64,000 nt of DNA from Exiguobacterium chiriqhucha RW-2 (GTDB taxonomy: Bacteria > Bacillota > Bacilli > Exiguobacteriales > Exiguobacteriaceae). Of the stretch, positions 51,396 to 61,434 are shown piece by piece (position 1 is the stretch's first letter; the number at the start of each line of letters is the position of its first letter). A model generated the notes under the pieces. That model had not been told where the DNA came from, ran no database searches, and saw only the letters and a list, made by a program, of their open reading frames with translations. The position numbers were made by a program, and so were the translations under genes. The stretch is from the NCBI RefSeq assembly GCF_000416965.1, contig NZ_ATCL01000020.1:310001-374000 (forward strand), in the 5' to 3' direction.

Positions 51396-51938
51396 TTGAA
51401 AGAAGTGTTCAGTTGGCTTAAGGCGATCGTCGTTGCGCTCGTCATCGCGTTCGTGATCCGGACGTTCATCTTTGTACCTGTTATCGTCGAAGGAGAGTCG
51501 ATGATGCCGACGCTCCAAAATGCCGATCGCATGATCGTCAGCAAAATCTCGAACTACGTCGGTGAGCTCGACCGGGGCGATATTATCGTCTTCCACGCGA
51601 CAGAATCGAAAGACTATATCAAACGCGTCATCGCCATTCCTGGCGACACGCTCGAATATCGGGACGACACGCTTTATTTGAACGATGAGGCGGTCGAAGA
51701 ACCGTATTTAGAGGATTTCCAGGCACAGATGAACGGCTTTCCTCTTACCGAAAACTTTACGCTCGAACAAGTGACGGGCGAGACGGTCGTCCCTGAAGGC
51801 TCGTACTTCGTCATGGGTGACAATCGTCAAAACTCGAAAGACAGCCGTGAAATCGGCTTTGTCCCGAAAGAGGACGTCGTCGGCAAAACGAACTTCGTGT
51901 TCTGGCCGCTCGGTGATTTCGGGACCGTACAAGAATAA
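51396..51938 (+). CDS. lepB: Signal peptidase I
   Basis: 180 residues. One N-terminal membrane anchor (about 8-29), then the catalytic Ser/Lys pair: S35 in GESMMPTL and K76 in YIKRVIAIPGD. MGDNRQNSKDSR is the conserved box E. It removes signal peptides from exported proteins on the outside of the membrane. The start is TTG behind GAGGAGTGAGG. Confidence 0.95.
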   Translation: MKEVFSWLKAIVVALVIAFVIRTFIFVPVIVEGESMMPTLQNADRMIVSKISNYVGELDRGDIIVFHATESKDYIKRVIAIPGDTLEYRDDTLYLNDEAVEEPYLEDFQAQMNGFPLTENFTLEQVTGETVVPEGSYFVMGDNRQNSKDSREIGFVPKEDVVGKTNFVFWPLGDFGTVQE

Positions 51939-51950
51939 GGTGGTGTTTGT

Positions 51951-52811
51951 TTGGCAATTCAATGGTTCCCTGGCCACATGGCCAAGGCACGAAGACAAGT
52001 AACAGAAAAGTTAAAGCTCATCGATGTCGTCATCGAACTCGTCGATGCACGTGTTCCACAATCGAGCCGTAACCCGATGGTCGATGAGATCACGGAAGGC
52101 AAACCGCGTCTCATCGTCTTGAATAAAGCCGATATGGCCGATCCGGTCGTCACTGACGCCTGGCTCCGCGCCTTGAAGCGCGATGACATCGAGGTCGTCG
52201 CCGTCGACGCGAAACATAGCAAAGGCTTGAAACAGCTCATGTCGGGCGCCGAGAAGCTCATGCAAGAGAAGCATGACCGCATGCGTGAGAAAGGCCGGAA
52301 CCCCGGCCCGATCCGCGCGCTCATCATCGGCATCCCGAACGTCGGCAAGTCGACGCTCATCAACCGTCTCGCCGGACGTAACATCGCTGTCACCGGCGAC
52401 CGTCCGGGTGTCACGAAGCGTCAGCAATGGATCAAGATGAAGGGCGGCGAGATGGAATTGCTCGATACGCCAGGGATTCTTTGGCCGAAGTTCGAGGATC
52501 AGATGGTCGGCTATCGCTTGGCGGCGACCGGTGCCATCAAGGATGATATCTTGAACCTTGATGATATCGCGCTCTATACGGCCCGCGAGCTGTCGGCCCG
52601 CTATCCGGACCAGTTGAAAGAGCGATTCAAAATCGATCAACTGCCGGAAGATGCCGTCGAACTGCTCGAATTGATCGGGAAGAAACGTGGACTCGTCAGC
52701 GGTGGTTACGTCGATTTCGAGAAAGCGAGCGAATTACTATTGAACGAACTGCGTCATGAGAAAATCGGACGCGTCTCCCTCGAGACGCCGGCCGACCATG
52801 ACATGGCGTGA
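51951..52811 (+). CDS. rbgA: Ribosome biogenesis GTPase RbgA (YlqF)
   Basis: 286 residues; circularly permuted GTPase for late 50S assembly. Opening [11 protein letters not shown] is the family signature; the permuted order shows G4 LNKADM before G1 GIPNVGKST and G3 DTPGI. The C-terminal ANTAR-like domain contacts 23S rRNA. TTG start behind AAGGTGG. Confidence 0.95.
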   Translation: MAIQWFPGHMAKARRQVTEKLKLIDVVIELVDARVPQSSRNPMVDEITEGKPRLIVLNKADMADPVVTDAWLRALKRDDIEVVAVDAKHSKGLKQLMSGAEKLMQEKHDRMREKGRNPGPIRALIIGIPNVGKSTLINRLAGRNIAVTGDRPGVTKRQQWIKMKGGEMELLDTPGILWPKFEDQMVGYRLAATGAIKDDILNLDDIALYTARELSARYPDQLKERFKIDQLPEDAVELLELIGKKRGLVSGGYVDFEKASELLLNELRHEKIGRVSLETPADHDMA

Positions 52812-52836
52812 AGTCCTGTGCAAACAGGGCTTTTTT
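52812..52836 (+). terminator. Terminator after rbgA
   Basis: AGTCCTGT (52812-52819) with ACAGGGCT (52824-52831), one G-U pair, GCAA loop, then six T. Confidence 0.85.
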
Positions 52837-52852
52837 GAATAGGAGGAACGGA

Positions 52853-53605
52853 ATGACGATTCAAGCGATTAAACAACGGCTACAGACGGTCCGATATGAA
52901 GAGTGGGAGCAGGTACGGGCCGAGTTGAAAGACGACCCGCGGACGGGCGTCCAGACGCTCATCCGGCAACGGGAGCGACAGTTCGCACAAGAACATGCCC
53001 TCCGTGCCGACTATACGGCCCGTCAGGCGTTCGAAGACGATTGGAAGGCCCAAGGGTTCTGTCTCATCGGCGGCGTCGACGAGGTCGGTCGAGGGCCGCT
53101 CGCGGGACCAGTCGTCGCGGCGGCTGTCATCTTGCCCGAAGGGTTTTATCATCCCGGCCTGAACGATTCGAAAAAGATGTCGAAACGGGCGCGGGAATTG
53201 GCATACCGCATCCTCATGGACGAGGCATCGGTCGGTGTCGGCATCGTCGACGCTGACGTGATCGACCAGGTCAATATTTATGAGGCGACGAAACTGGCGA
53301 TGGTGGAAGCGGTCCGGCAGCTCGGAACGGTCGATGCGCTGTTGATTGACGCGATGCGCCTCGACCTCGACATCCCGCAGCAGTCGCTCATCAAAGGGGA
53401 TGCCCGGAGTGTCTCGATTGCGGCGGCGAGCGTCGTCGCCAAAGTCGTGCGCGACAACATGATGGAGGATTACGCTATTCTCTATCCCGGGTACGGGTTC
53501 GAGCGGAATGCGGGTTATGGCACGAAAGACCATTTGACCGGCCTCGCGGAACACGGCATCACACCGATTCACCGGAAGTCGTTCGCACCGATTAAACAGA
53601 TGTAG
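52853..53605 (+). CDS. rnhB: Ribonuclease HII
   Basis: 250 residues; removes ribonucleotides and RNA-DNA hybrid RNA. Catalytic D76 and E77 in GGVDEVGRGPLAGPVV; later acidic residues in LLIDAMRLDL. An N-terminal helical extension of about 70 residues is normal for Bacillales RnhB. The ATG at 52853 follows AGGAGG. Confidence 0.95.
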   Translation: MTIQAIKQRLQTVRYEEWEQVRAELKDDPRTGVQTLIRQRERQFAQEHALRADYTARQAFEDDWKAQGFCLIGGVDEVGRGPLAGPVVAAAVILPEGFYHPGLNDSKKMSKRARELAYRILMDEASVGVGIVDADVIDQVNIYEATKLAMVEAVRQLGTVDALLIDAMRLDLDIPQQSLIKGDARSVSIAAASVVAKVVRDNMMEDYAILYPGYGFERNAGYGTKDHLTGLAEHGITPIHRKSFAPIKQM

Positions 53606-53616
53606 GAGGGGAAACG

Positions 53617-54462
53617 ATGCGCATCGATCACCAAGGCGTCCTGCCGTTCAAGGTCACCGAACAAAATTCACGGCAACTGCTCGTCGGCAATACGGTCGTC
53701 GGCCGGGTGCTCCAACTGTTGCCGGGAGGCGAGGCGGTCATGCAGCTGCCGCAAGGCATGTTCCGGGTCGGGGTGAACGCCGACGTCAAAGAGAACGTGA
53801 CGTACAAGATGGTCGTCACCGAGCTCGAACCGAAACTCGTCTTGAAGGTCGTGCCGCAACAAATCGAGGCGCAGCAGGCCCAACGGTCACCGCTCGCCCA
53901 GCTCGGCAGCGAGCTCGGGCGCCTGGCTCGCCAACCACTCGCTACGCCCGAGCCGCTCCAGGCGCAAGGCCGGCAACTGCTCGAGAGCGGGGCCGGGGCT
54001 GACGTGAAGCAACTCGTCGGCGAGCTGTTCAAAGCGAAAGGCGACCCGAAGTTCGAACAGTTCGTCCGGGCCCAGGAGACGTTCAACGCCGTTCAGGCCC
54101 CGCCGTTCGTCGTTCAAGCATTTCACATACCGCATTTAGGACCATTTGAACAAGTGCGGTTCCGTCTCGAGGCGCCGAAAGGCGAGGTCATCGACTCCGA
54201 CCACGCCCGTATCGTTCTATTCCTCGAGACCCCGAAGTATGGAGAGACGGGCATCGATTTGCTCGTCCAGAAGCGGCACGTGTCGGTTAAAGTGTTCAAC
54301 GAGCAACATGACTTGAGTCCGTTCGTCAACGCCTACGAGCCGTTGCTCGGTCGGGCACTCGAAGCGAGCGGCTATGAGCTGTCCCGCTTTTCGTTCGAAG
54401 CAAAGCGGGAAACGGTGCCGGACACGTTCGCCCCACTCGGAAAGGTGGACCAACGCGTATGA
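53617..54462 (+). CDS. YlqG-like protein, related to flagellar hook-length control FliK C-terminus
   Basis: 281 residues of uncertain function. The N-terminal ~70 residues look like a small beta barrel (GRVLQLLPGGEAVMQLPQGMFRV is within it); a Gln/Ala/Leu-rich helical middle follows (85-170); the C-terminal part (about 185-281) resembles FliK C-terminal domains with short beta strands (VRFRLE, DLLVQKRHVSVKVFN). Its place after rnhB and before an FlhB-like gene matches ylqG-ylqH of B. subtilis. It overlaps the next gene by four bases. Confidence 0.6.
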   Translation: MRIDHQGVLPFKVTEQNSRQLLVGNTVVGRVLQLLPGGEAVMQLPQGMFRVGVNADVKENVTYKMVVTELEPKLVLKVVPQQIEAQQAQRSPLAQLGSELGRLARQPLATPEPLQAQGRQLLESGAGADVKQLVGELFKAKGDPKFEQFVRAQETFNAVQAPPFVVQAFHIPHLGPFEQVRFRLEAPKGEVIDSDHARIVLFLETPKYGETGIDLLVQKRHVSVKVFNEQHDLSPFVNAYEPLLGRALEASGYELSRFSFEAKRETVPDTFAPLGKVDQRV

Positions 54463-54728
54463 CCGATCGCAAACAAGCCATCGCCTTGTCCTATGAGCAA
54501 TCGATGGAGTCACCGCGCGTCGTCGCCAAAGGGGGCGGACTCGTCGCCGAGCGCATGCTCGCGCTCGCGCAAGCGAACGGTGTGCCGATTCATGAGGACC
54601 CGGCCTTACTGTCACTCTTGTCCGCGCTACAGATTGAAGAGCAGATTCCAGACGACCTGTACCAGGTCATCGCCGAGCTTTTCGTGTTTCTTTATCAGAT
54701 GGAACAAGGAAAAATCGAGGATGTCTAG
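54459..54728 (+). CDS. FlhB C-terminal-like protein (YlqH type)
   Basis: 89 residues. The sequence AIALSYEQSMESPRVVAKGGG and GVPIHEDPALLSLL matches the cytoplasmic FlhB/EscU export-switch domain, but without membrane segments. The autocleavage NPTH of FlhB is replaced by a region without it. The full-length FlhB is expected in the flagellar operon, probably to the right of this window. Partner of the preceding FliK-like gene by overlap. Confidence 0.8.
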   Translation: MTDRKQAIALSYEQSMESPRVVAKGGGLVAERMLALAQANGVPIHEDPALLSLLSALQIEEQIPDDLYQVIAELFVFLYQMEQGKIEDV

Positions 54729-54770
54729 GGGTAGATGTGAAAAAAAGATGAAAACTTAAAGCAAGAACGA

Positions 54771-54800
54771 TAGACAGCGCTTTCAGTTTTTCGTTACAAT
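54771..54800 (+). promoter_or_regulatory. Promoter of sucCD
   Basis: -35 TAGACA (54771-54776), 18-bp spacer, -10 TACAAT (54795-54800). The region is AT-rich upstream. Confidence 0.6.
54772..54785 (-). promoter_or_regulatory. cre site (CcpA operator) at the sucCD promoter
   Basis: Read on the - strand, TGAAAGCGCTGTCT matches the cre consensus TGWAANCGNTNWCA at 13 of 14 positions. It overlaps the -35 box and spacer, so CcpA binding would repress sucCD when preferred sugars are present (inference). Confidence 0.78.
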
Positions 54801-54839
54801 AGACGTGCCGATATTAAAGGGGACTAAGGGGGAAACGAA

Positions 54840-56000
54840 ATGAATATCCATGAGTATCAGGCGAAAGAATTGCTTCGAGCGTTTGGAGTGGCCGTACCTA
54901 CGGGCTATCCAGCGTTCACGGTTGAAGAAGCAGTCTCAGCCGCCGCCAAGTTAGACGGTGAACTAAAAGTTGTCAAAGCTCAGATTCACGCAGGAGGCCG
55001 CGGTAAAGCCGGCGGTGTCAAACTTGCGAAGTCAGATGAAGAAGTCAAACAGTACGCGTCAGAGATTCTCGGCAAGACGCTCGTCACGCATCAGACTGGA
55101 CCAGAAGGAAAAGTCGTGCAACGCCTTTACATTGAAGAAGGCTCTGCCATTGACCAAGAATTTTACTTAGGACTTGTGCTTGACCGTTCGATCGGCCGAA
55201 TTGTCATCATGGGTTCATCAGAAGGCGGTATGGACATCGAGGAAGTCGCTGAACATACACCTGAAAAGATTCATAAAGAAGTCGTCGACCCAGTCGTCGG
55301 ACTCCGTCCGTTCCAAGCACGCCGTCTCGCGTTCAAGATGGAAGTGCCGACCAAACTCGTCAACAAATTCAGCGACATGGTCATGAAATTGTATAAAGTG
55401 TACGTCGAGACAGATTGCACGATCGCGGAAATCAACCCGCTCGTCACGACGAAAGACGGCAACGTCATCGCACTCGATGCGAAGCTCAACTTCGACAGCA
55501 ACGCGCTTTATCGTCATAAAGACATCGTCGACCTTCGCGACACGACAGAAGAAGATCCGCGTGAAGTCGAGGCGTCAAAACACGATCTTAGCTATATCGC
55601 GCTCGACGGCAACATCGGTTGCCTCGTTAACGGGGCTGGCTTGGCCATGGCGACGATGGATATCATCAAGCATTACGGCGCCGAACCCGCTAACTTCCTC
55701 GATGTAGGCGGCGGTGCAACGAAAGAAAAAGTAACGGAAGCGTTCAAATTGATTTTGTCAGACGACCAAGTCAAAGGAATCTTCGTTAACATCTTTGGTG
55801 GCATCATGAAGTGTGACATCATTGCTGAAGGTATCGTCGCGGCGACGAAAGAAATCGGTCTCGATTTGCCACTCGTCGTCCGGTTAGAAGGCACGAACGT
55901 GGATGCGGGACGACGCATTCTCGATGAATCTGGACTTGCGATCACTTCGGCGAGCTCGATGGCTGACGGTGCAGAAAAAATCGCGGCACTCGTTCGATAA
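54840..56000 (+). CDS. sucC: Succinyl-CoA synthetase beta subunit (ADP-forming)
   Basis: 386 residues, ATP-grasp N-terminal region ([30 protein letters not shown]) and C-terminal CoA-ligase domain ([16 protein letters not shown]). With SucD it makes ATP and succinate from succinyl-CoA in the citric acid cycle. Ribosome site AAGGGGG. Confidence 0.97.
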   Translation: MNIHEYQAKELLRAFGVAVPTGYPAFTVEEAVSAAAKLDGELKVVKAQIHAGGRGKAGGVKLAKSDEEVKQYASEILGKTLVTHQTGPEGKVVQRLYIEEGSAIDQEFYLGLVLDRSIGRIVIMGSSEGGMDIEEVAEHTPEKIHKEVVDPVVGLRPFQARRLAFKMEVPTKLVNKFSDMVMKLYKVYVETDCTIAEINPLVTTKDGNVIALDAKLNFDSNALYRHKDIVDLRDTTEEDPREVEASKHDLSYIALDGNIGCLVNGAGLAMATMDIIKHYGAEPANFLDVGGGATKEKVTEAFKLILSDDQVKGIFVNIFGGIMKCDIIAEGIVAATKEIGLDLPLVVRLEGTNVDAGRRILDESGLAITSASSMADGAEKIAALVR

Positions 56001-56012
56001 GGGGGAAACGAC

Positions 56013-56930
56013 ATGAGTATTTGGGCGAATCAAGATACAAAAGTGATCATTCAAGGGATCACGGGGAAACAAGGTCTGTTCCACGGCGAACAGATGCTGG
56101 CATATAACACGAAATTGGTCGGAGGGGTGACACCTGGTAAAGGTGGCACGACCGTCCTTGACGGCGTACCGGTCTTCAACACCGTATCCGAAGCAGTCGA
56201 AGCGACTGGCGCGAACGCGTCAATCATCTACGTGCCACCTGCGTTCGCAGCCGATTCGATTATGGAAGCGGCCGATAGCGGCATCGAGTTGATCATCTGT
56301 ATCACAGAAGGTATCCCGGTCATCGACATGATTCAAGTGAAGCGTTACCTCGAGGACAAACCAGCCCGTCTCATCGGACCGAACTGCCCGGGGATCATCA
56401 CGCCAGGGGAAGCGAAACTTGGCATCATGCCAGGCTATATCCACACGAAAGGCCACGTCGGCATCGTCTCGCGCTCAGGGACGCTCACATACGAAGCGGT
56501 CCATCAGTTGACGACTGCCGGAATCGGACAATCGACAGCTGTCGGGATCGGTGGAGACCCGGTCAACGGAACGAACTTCATCGACACGCTCCAAGCGTTC
56601 AATGAAGACGAGGATACGAAAGCGGTCATCATGATCGGTGAAATCGGTGGAACGGCTGAAGAAGAAGCTGCTGAATGGGTGAAAGCGAACATGACGAAAC
56701 CGGTCATCGGTTTCATCGGTGGACAAACAGCCCCTGAAGGCAAGCGGATGGGCCATGCCGGCGCCATCATCTCAGGCGGAAAAGGTACAGCTGCTGAGAA
56801 AATTAAGACGTTGAACGCCAACGGGATTGAAGTCGCCGAGACGCCTGCCGTCATCGGAGAGACGCTCATCCGGGTGTTGAAACAACAAGGTTTGTATGAA
56901 GCTTGCGTGACGGGTCAACCGACAACGTAA
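56013..56930 (+). CDS. sucD: Succinyl-CoA synthetase alpha subunit
   Basis: 305 residues. CoA-binding domain ([14 protein letters not shown]) and the phosphorylated histidine H248 in [28 protein letters not shown] and SRSGTLTYE are typical. It lies 12 bases after sucC. Confidence 0.97.
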   Translation: MSIWANQDTKVIIQGITGKQGLFHGEQMLAYNTKLVGGVTPGKGGTTVLDGVPVFNTVSEAVEATGANASIIYVPPAFAADSIMEAADSGIELIICITEGIPVIDMIQVKRYLEDKPARLIGPNCPGIITPGEAKLGIMPGYIHTKGHVGIVSRSGTLTYEAVHQLTTAGIGQSTAVGIGGDPVNGTNFIDTLQAFNEDEDTKAVIMIGEIGGTAEEEAAEWVKANMTKPVIGFIGGQTAPEGKRMGHAGAIISGGKGTAAEKIKTLNANGIEVAETPAVIGETLIRVLKQQGLYEACVTGQPTT

Positions 56931-56940
56931 ACCATTCGGA

Positions 56941-56971
56941 ATGAGGGATGCGCGGCATCCCTCATTTTTTT
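56941..56971 (+). terminator. Terminator of sucCD
   Basis: A perfect 11-bp stem ATGAGGGATGC/GCATCCCTCAT with a GCG loop, followed by seven T. dprA follows with its own ribosome site. Confidence 0.92.
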
Positions 56972-56984
56972 AGAGGTGATTGTG

Positions 56985-57776
56985 ATGAATCAAACAATCG
57001 CTCGATTCGCAGCCGAACGGTTGCCGGTCGAGTTCGTCCATCATTACTTGTCGCACGCGCATATGAACATGCAGCAGTTCCATCCGAGCGTCCGAAGCAA
57101 AGCAGAACGGGCGCTTCGTTCCACGGTCACGTACGACCGTTTTTTGACGTGGGAGGATGAATTGTTCCCGTCCGCGCTGCTCCATATCCCGAATCCGCCA
57201 TATTGTTTGTTTTATCGAGGTGATTTAGAGGTACTACATCAACAAACGACCGCATTGGTCGGAAGCCGTGAATTGAATCGTATCAGCCGACGACTCGTCG
57301 AACATTTCCGTCCTTTAATAGAAGAAACTGTCTCCGTCTCGGGTGGGGCGCTCGGCATCGACGGTCTCGTCCATGAGCTGTCGCTCGATCATGACCGGCC
57401 GACCATCGCCATCCTCGGAGCGGGCTTTTCGCACTTGTATCCACAGGTCCATTCGCCCTTGTTCGAGCGGATTTCGCGACACGGGTTACTCCTCACGGAA
57501 TACACACCGGAAACACCTGTCAAAAAATTTCAATTTTTAGAACGAAATCGTCTCGTCAGCGGACTTGCCGATCGTCTCGTCGTCATCCAGGCTCGTCAAA
57601 AGAGCGGGACGATGAACACGGTCGGACATGCCCTCGAGCAAGGAAAGACGGTATTCGCGGTGCCTGGAAGCCCGCTCGATCCGCTCGCGGCTGGTCCGAA
57701 TCAATTGATTGAAGACGGGGCGATTCCATTGACGACTGCCGATCAAATTCTAACATGTTCAAGGATTGGACGTTGA
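56985..57776 (+). CDS. dprA: DNA-processing protein DprA (Smf)
   Basis: 263 residues; a Rossmann-fold DprA_A domain that protects incoming single-stranded DNA and loads RecA during transformation. Motifs: VGSRELNRISRRLVE, SGGALGIDGLVHE, AILGAGFSHLYP and the final segment AVPGSPLDPLAAGPNQLI. It is on the short side and the N-terminal SAM-like part is reduced; a C-terminal winged helix is absent. The ATG at 56985 follows GAGGTGATT. dprA-topA is the conserved order. Confidence 0.92.
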   Translation: MNQTIARFAAERLPVEFVHHYLSHAHMNMQQFHPSVRSKAERALRSTVTYDRFLTWEDELFPSALLHIPNPPYCLFYRGDLEVLHQQTTALVGSRELNRISRRLVEHFRPLIEETVSVSGGALGIDGLVHELSLDHDRPTIAILGAGFSHLYPQVHSPLFERISRHGLLLTEYTPETPVKKFQFLERNRLVSGLADRLVVIQARQKSGTMNTVGHALEQGKTVFAVPGSPLDPLAAGPNQLIEDGAIPLTTADQILTCSRIGR

Positions 57777-57802
57777 CAAACCATCGACAACATGAATATT
57801 AT
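57773..57802 (+). promoter_or_regulatory. Promoter of topA
   Basis: -35 TTGACA (57773-57778) overlapping the dprA stop codon, 18-bp spacer, -10 TATTAT (57797-57802). Confidence 0.6.
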
Positions 57803-57841
57803 GGTAGGGATTTAAATGACCTCTAAAAGGGGAGCAGATGT

Positions 57842-59938
57842 ATGGCAAAATACTTGGTGATCGTCGAATCACCCGCGAAAGCGAAAACAATTAAACGTTA
57901 TTTAGGATCGAATTACACGGTCAAGGCATCTATGGGTCACGTCATCGATTTACCGAAGAGTCAACTCGGTGTCGACGTGGAACATGACTTCGAACCGAAG
58001 TACATCACGATCCGTGGCAAAGGCCCAGTTTTGAAAGAATTGAAGACGGCAGCCAAAAAAGCGACGAAAATCTTTCTCGCGGCTGACCCGGATCGCGAAG
58101 GGGAAGCGATTGCTTGGCATTTAGCACGTGCCCTCGGTGTCGACGAAACGACGGAATGTCGCGTCGTCTTTAACGAGATCACGAAAGATGCGATTAAAGA
58201 GTCGTTCAAACACCCGCGTAAAATCAACCATGACCTCGTCGACGCCCAGCAGGCGCGTCGAATTTTGGACCGTCTCGTCGGATACGGGATGAGCCCATTA
58301 CTATGGAAGAAAGTCAAAAAAGGATTATCGGCCGGACGCGTTCAATCCGTGGCCGTTAAAATGATTATCGACCGGGAGCGGGAGATCAATGCCTTCGACC
58401 CAGAAGAGTATTGGACCATCAAACTCACCCTCAACCATGAAGGCGAATCGTTCGAGACTTCGTTTTATGGTAAAGACGGGAAAAAAATGGAGCTCAAGAG
58501 CGAGGCAGATGCCGACGCGGTGCTCAAAGCGATTGACGACTCATTCAAAGTCATCGACGTCACGAAGAAAGAGCGGAAGCGCAACGCGTCGCTCCCGTTC
58601 ACGACGAGCTCGCTCCAGCAAGATGCGGCTCGTAAATTGAACTTCCGTGCCAAGAAGACGATGATGCTCGCGCAACAGCTATACGAAGGGATCGACCTCG
58701 GGAAGAAAGAAGGCACCGTCGGTTTGATCACGTATATGCGTACCGACTCGACGCGTATCTCAGATTTGGCGAAAGCGGAAGCGAAAGAGTATATCGAATC
58801 CACATTCGGAGAAGAGTACGTCGCGTTGCAGAAGCAAAAAGAGAAGAAAGCCGCGAACGCCCAGGACGCCCACGAAGCGATTCGTCCGACTTCGGCGTTA
58901 CGCGACCCGGCCTCGGTGAAAGCGTACTTGTCGCGTGACCAGCTCCGCTTGTACAAGTTGATTTGGGAGCGCCTCGTCGCGAGCCAAATGGCGCCGGCCA
59001 TCCTCGACACGGTGAAAATCGACGTCGAGTCGAACGGCATGATTTTCCGTGCCAACGGGTCGACCGTCAAATTCCCTGGATTCATGAAAGTGTATATCGA
59101 ATCGAAAGATGAAGATATCGAAGACACGAACCCGGAGAAAGAAGGGTTGCTCCCACCGCTCGAAGTGGATGACCTCGTCAAGTTCGAGACAATCGAACCG
59201 AAGCAGCACTTCACACAGCCGCCGCCACGTTACAGTGAGGCGCGTCTCGTTCGGGCGATGGAAGAACTCGGAATCGGTCGTCCGTCGACGTATGCACCGA
59301 CGCTCGATACGATTCAAAAACGCGGATATGTCGTCCTTGAAGAGAAGAAGTTCGTCCCGACAGAACTTGGCGAACTCGTCATCGAGATGATCGATGAGTA
59401 CTTCAACGACTTTATCACCGTCCAGTTCACGGCCGACATGGAGACGCTCCTCGACTCGATTGAGAACGAGGAAGTCGAATGGACGGAAGTCGTCGCTCCA
59501 ATCTATCGCAGTTTCGAGAAACGTCTGAAACGAGCCGAGTCAGAGATTGAGAAAATCGAAGTGAAAGATGAACCGGCCGGTATCGACTGCGAAGTGTGCG
59601 GTTCGCCGATGGTCATCAAGATGGGCCGTTACGGGAAATTCATGGCATGCTCGAACTTCCCGAACTGTACGAACACGAAACCGGTACAAGTCGAAATCGG
59701 CGTCCCGTGTCCGAGCTGCAAAGACGGACAAGTCGTCGAACGACGCAGTAAGAAGGGTCGTTTGTTCTACGGTTGCTCGAACTATCCAGACTGTGAGTTC
59801 GTCTCATGGGACAAGCCGGTCGCGAAACCGTGTCCGGAATGTGGTAAGATGATGGTCGAGAAAAAAATTAAAGACGGTGTGAAATATCAATGTACGAACT
59901 GTACCCATGCCGAGGTACATCAGTTAGAGGAGGATTAA
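57842..59938 (+). CDS. topA: DNA topoisomerase I
   Basis: 698 residues; relaxes negatively supercoiled DNA. N-terminal Toprim domain ([24 protein letters not shown]), central gate with the active tyrosine Y298 in YMRTDSTR, and three C-terminal zinc ribbons (about 583-690: CEVCGSP...CSNFPNC, CPSCKDG...CSNYPDC, CPECGKM...CTNC). Ribosome site AAAGGGGAG. Confidence 0.97.
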   Translation: MAKYLVIVESPAKAKTIKRYLGSNYTVKASMGHVIDLPKSQLGVDVEHDFEPKYITIRGKGPVLKELKTAAKKATKIFLAADPDREGEAIAWHLARALGVDETTECRVVFNEITKDAIKESFKHPRKINHDLVDAQQARRILDRLVGYGMSPLLWKKVKKGLSAGRVQSVAVKMIIDREREINAFDPEEYWTIKLTLNHEGESFETSFYGKDGKKMELKSEADADAVLKAIDDSFKVIDVTKKERKRNASLPFTTSSLQQDAARKLNFRAKKTMMLAQQLYEGIDLGKKEGTVGLITYMRTDSTRISDLAKAEAKEYIESTFGEEYVALQKQKEKKAANAQDAHEAIRPTSALRDPASVKAYLSRDQLRLYKLIWERLVASQMAPAILDTVKIDVESNGMIFRANGSTVKFPGFMKVYIESKDEDIEDTNPEKEGLLPPLEVDDLVKFETIEPKQHFTQPPPRYSEARLVRAMEELGIGRPSTYAPTLDTIQKRGYVVLEEKKFVPTELGELVIEMIDEYFNDFITVQFTADMETLLDSIENEEVEWTEVVAPIYRSFEKRLKRAESEIEKIEVKDEPAGIDCEVCGSPMVIKMGRYGKFMACSNFPNCTNTKPVQVEIGVPCPSCKDGQVVERRSKKGRLFYGCSNYPDCEFVSWDKPVAKPCPECGKMMVEKKIKDGVKYQCTNCTHAEVHQLEED

Positions 59939-59940
59939 CT

Positions 59941-61248
59941 TTGCAGCAACGTGTAACTGTGATTGGAGCGGGCCTCGCCGGCTCCGAGGCGGCTTGGCAA
60001 CTCGCGAAACGCGGAATTCAAGTCGATTTGTATGAAATGAGACCGGTCCGAAAAACTCCGGCACACCATACGGACCAATTCGCTGAACTGGTCTGCTCGA
60101 ACTCGCTTCGAGCGAACGGGCTACAAAACGCGGTCGGCGTCTTGAAAGAAGAGATGCGCACGCTCGACTCGCTCATCTTGAAAGCGGCCGACACGGCAAG
60201 TGTACCGGCCGGCGGCGCTCTCGCCGTCGACCGTCATGACTTCGCCGGATTCGTGACGGACACGTTGAAGAACCATCCGAACGTGACCGTGCACAACGAA
60301 GAGATCACGGCGATTCCGGACGGGATCGTCATCATGGCGACCGGTCCGCTCACGTCACCGGACCTCTCGGCTTCGCTCAAAGCGTTCACAGGTGAAGATT
60401 ACCTTTACTTCTACGACGCCGCGGCGCCGATTTTGGACGGCGAGACGATCGACCGGGACAAGGTCTACTTGAAATCACGTTACGACAAAGGTGAGGCGGC
60501 GTACCTCAACTGTCCGATGACGGAAGAAGAGTTCGACTTGTTCTACGACGAGCTCGTCAAAGCAGAGGTCGTCCCGCTCAAAGAGTTCGAGAAAGAGATT
60601 TACTTCGAAGGCTGCATGCCATTTGAAGTTCTCGCCCAACGCGGCAAGAAGACGCTCTTGTTCGGACCGATGAAACCCGTCGGCCTCGAAGACCCGAAGA
60701 CGGGCAAACGTCCGCACGCGGTCGTGCAGTTACGGCAAGATAACTCGGCCGGCACGCTGTTCAACTTGGTCGGTTTTCAAACCCACCTCAAATGGGGGGA
60801 ACAGAAACGAATCCTTCAACTCATCCCGGGTCTCGAGAACGCGGAAATCGTGCGCTACGGTGTCATGCACCGGAACACGTTCATCAACTCACCGAGCCTG
60901 TTAAAACCGACGTATCAGGCGCGGACACGCGACACGTTGTTCTTCGCCGGGCAGATGACCGGTGTGGAAGGGTACGTCGAATCGGCGGCGTCAGGACTTC
61001 TCGCTGGGATTAACGCAGCGAAACTGATTGCCGGTGAAGACCTCGTCGTCTTGCCACGCGAGACGATGCTCGGTTCGATGGCGCACTATATCACGACGAC
61101 GGACGGCAAGCACTTCCAACCGATGAACGCAAACTTCGGTCTCGTGCCGTCGCTCGAGGATGCACCGCAGAAGATGAAGAAACAAGAACGGTACGAACGT
61201 TACGCGAACCGTGCCCTTGAAACGATTCAGCAATATAAAGAGATTTAA
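59941..61248 (+). CDS. trmFO: Methylenetetrahydrofolate-tRNA (uracil-54-C5)-methyltransferase
   Basis: 435 residues; folate- and FAD-dependent T54 methylation of tRNA. FAD-binding [19 protein letters not shown] opens the protein; VCSNSLRA and a C-terminal [18 protein letters not shown] complete the GidA-like fold. TTG start at 59941 behind GAGGAGGATT; upstream in-frame codons lie inside topA. Formerly called gid. Confidence 0.96.
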   Translation: MQQRVTVIGAGLAGSEAAWQLAKRGIQVDLYEMRPVRKTPAHHTDQFAELVCSNSLRANGLQNAVGVLKEEMRTLDSLILKAADTASVPAGGALAVDRHDFAGFVTDTLKNHPNVTVHNEEITAIPDGIVIMATGPLTSPDLSASLKAFTGEDYLYFYDAAAPILDGETIDRDKVYLKSRYDKGEAAYLNCPMTEEEFDLFYDELVKAEVVPLKEFEKEIYFEGCMPFEVLAQRGKKTLLFGPMKPVGLEDPKTGKRPHAVVQLRQDNSAGTLFNLVGFQTHLKWGEQKRILQLIPGLENAEIVRYGVMHRNTFINSPSLLKPTYQARTRDTLFFAGQMTGVEGYVESAASGLLAGINAAKLIAGEDLVVLPRETMLGSMAHYITTTDGKHFQPMNANFGLVPSLEDAPQKMKKQERYERYANRALETIQQYKEI

Positions 61249-61251
61249 GGG

Positions 61252-61280
61252 AAAGGAGCCATTTTTTGGCTCCTTTTTTG
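61252..61280 (+). terminator. Terminator after trmFO
   Basis: AAGGAGCCA with TGGCTCCTT around a T-rich loop, then TTTTT (61252-61279). Confidence 0.9.
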
Positions 61281-61322
61281 TGAATTTAAATTTCAATTGT
61301 GTAATTTGTACAACACTTTGAA

Positions 61323-61337
61323 AATTTTCAGATTATT
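61323..61337 (+). promoter_or_regulatory. CodY-like box upstream of xerC
   Basis: AATTTTCAGATTATT matches the CodY consensus AATTTTCWGAAAATT at 13 of 15 positions. It lies 14 bases upstream of the -35 box of the xerC promoter. In Bacillales the same operon usually ends in codY, just outside this window, so autoregulation is plausible. Confidence 0.65.
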
Positions 61338-61350
61338 GAGGGGCTATCTA

Positions 61351-61379
61351 TTGTCACCTCTGACGGGGTATGCTATGCT
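61351..61379 (+). promoter_or_regulatory. Promoter of xerC-hslVU
   Basis: -35 TTGTCA (61351-61356), 17-bp spacer, -10 TATGCT (61374-61379). AT-rich DNA from 61280 on precedes it; otherwise the gap between trmFO and xerC holds only the CodY-like box. Confidence 0.65.
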
Positions 61380-61434
61380 AATTTCGATTTGACGAGAACA
61401 TGCGTTTTTAAGTTGAAAACGAGGGGGCGAGAGA

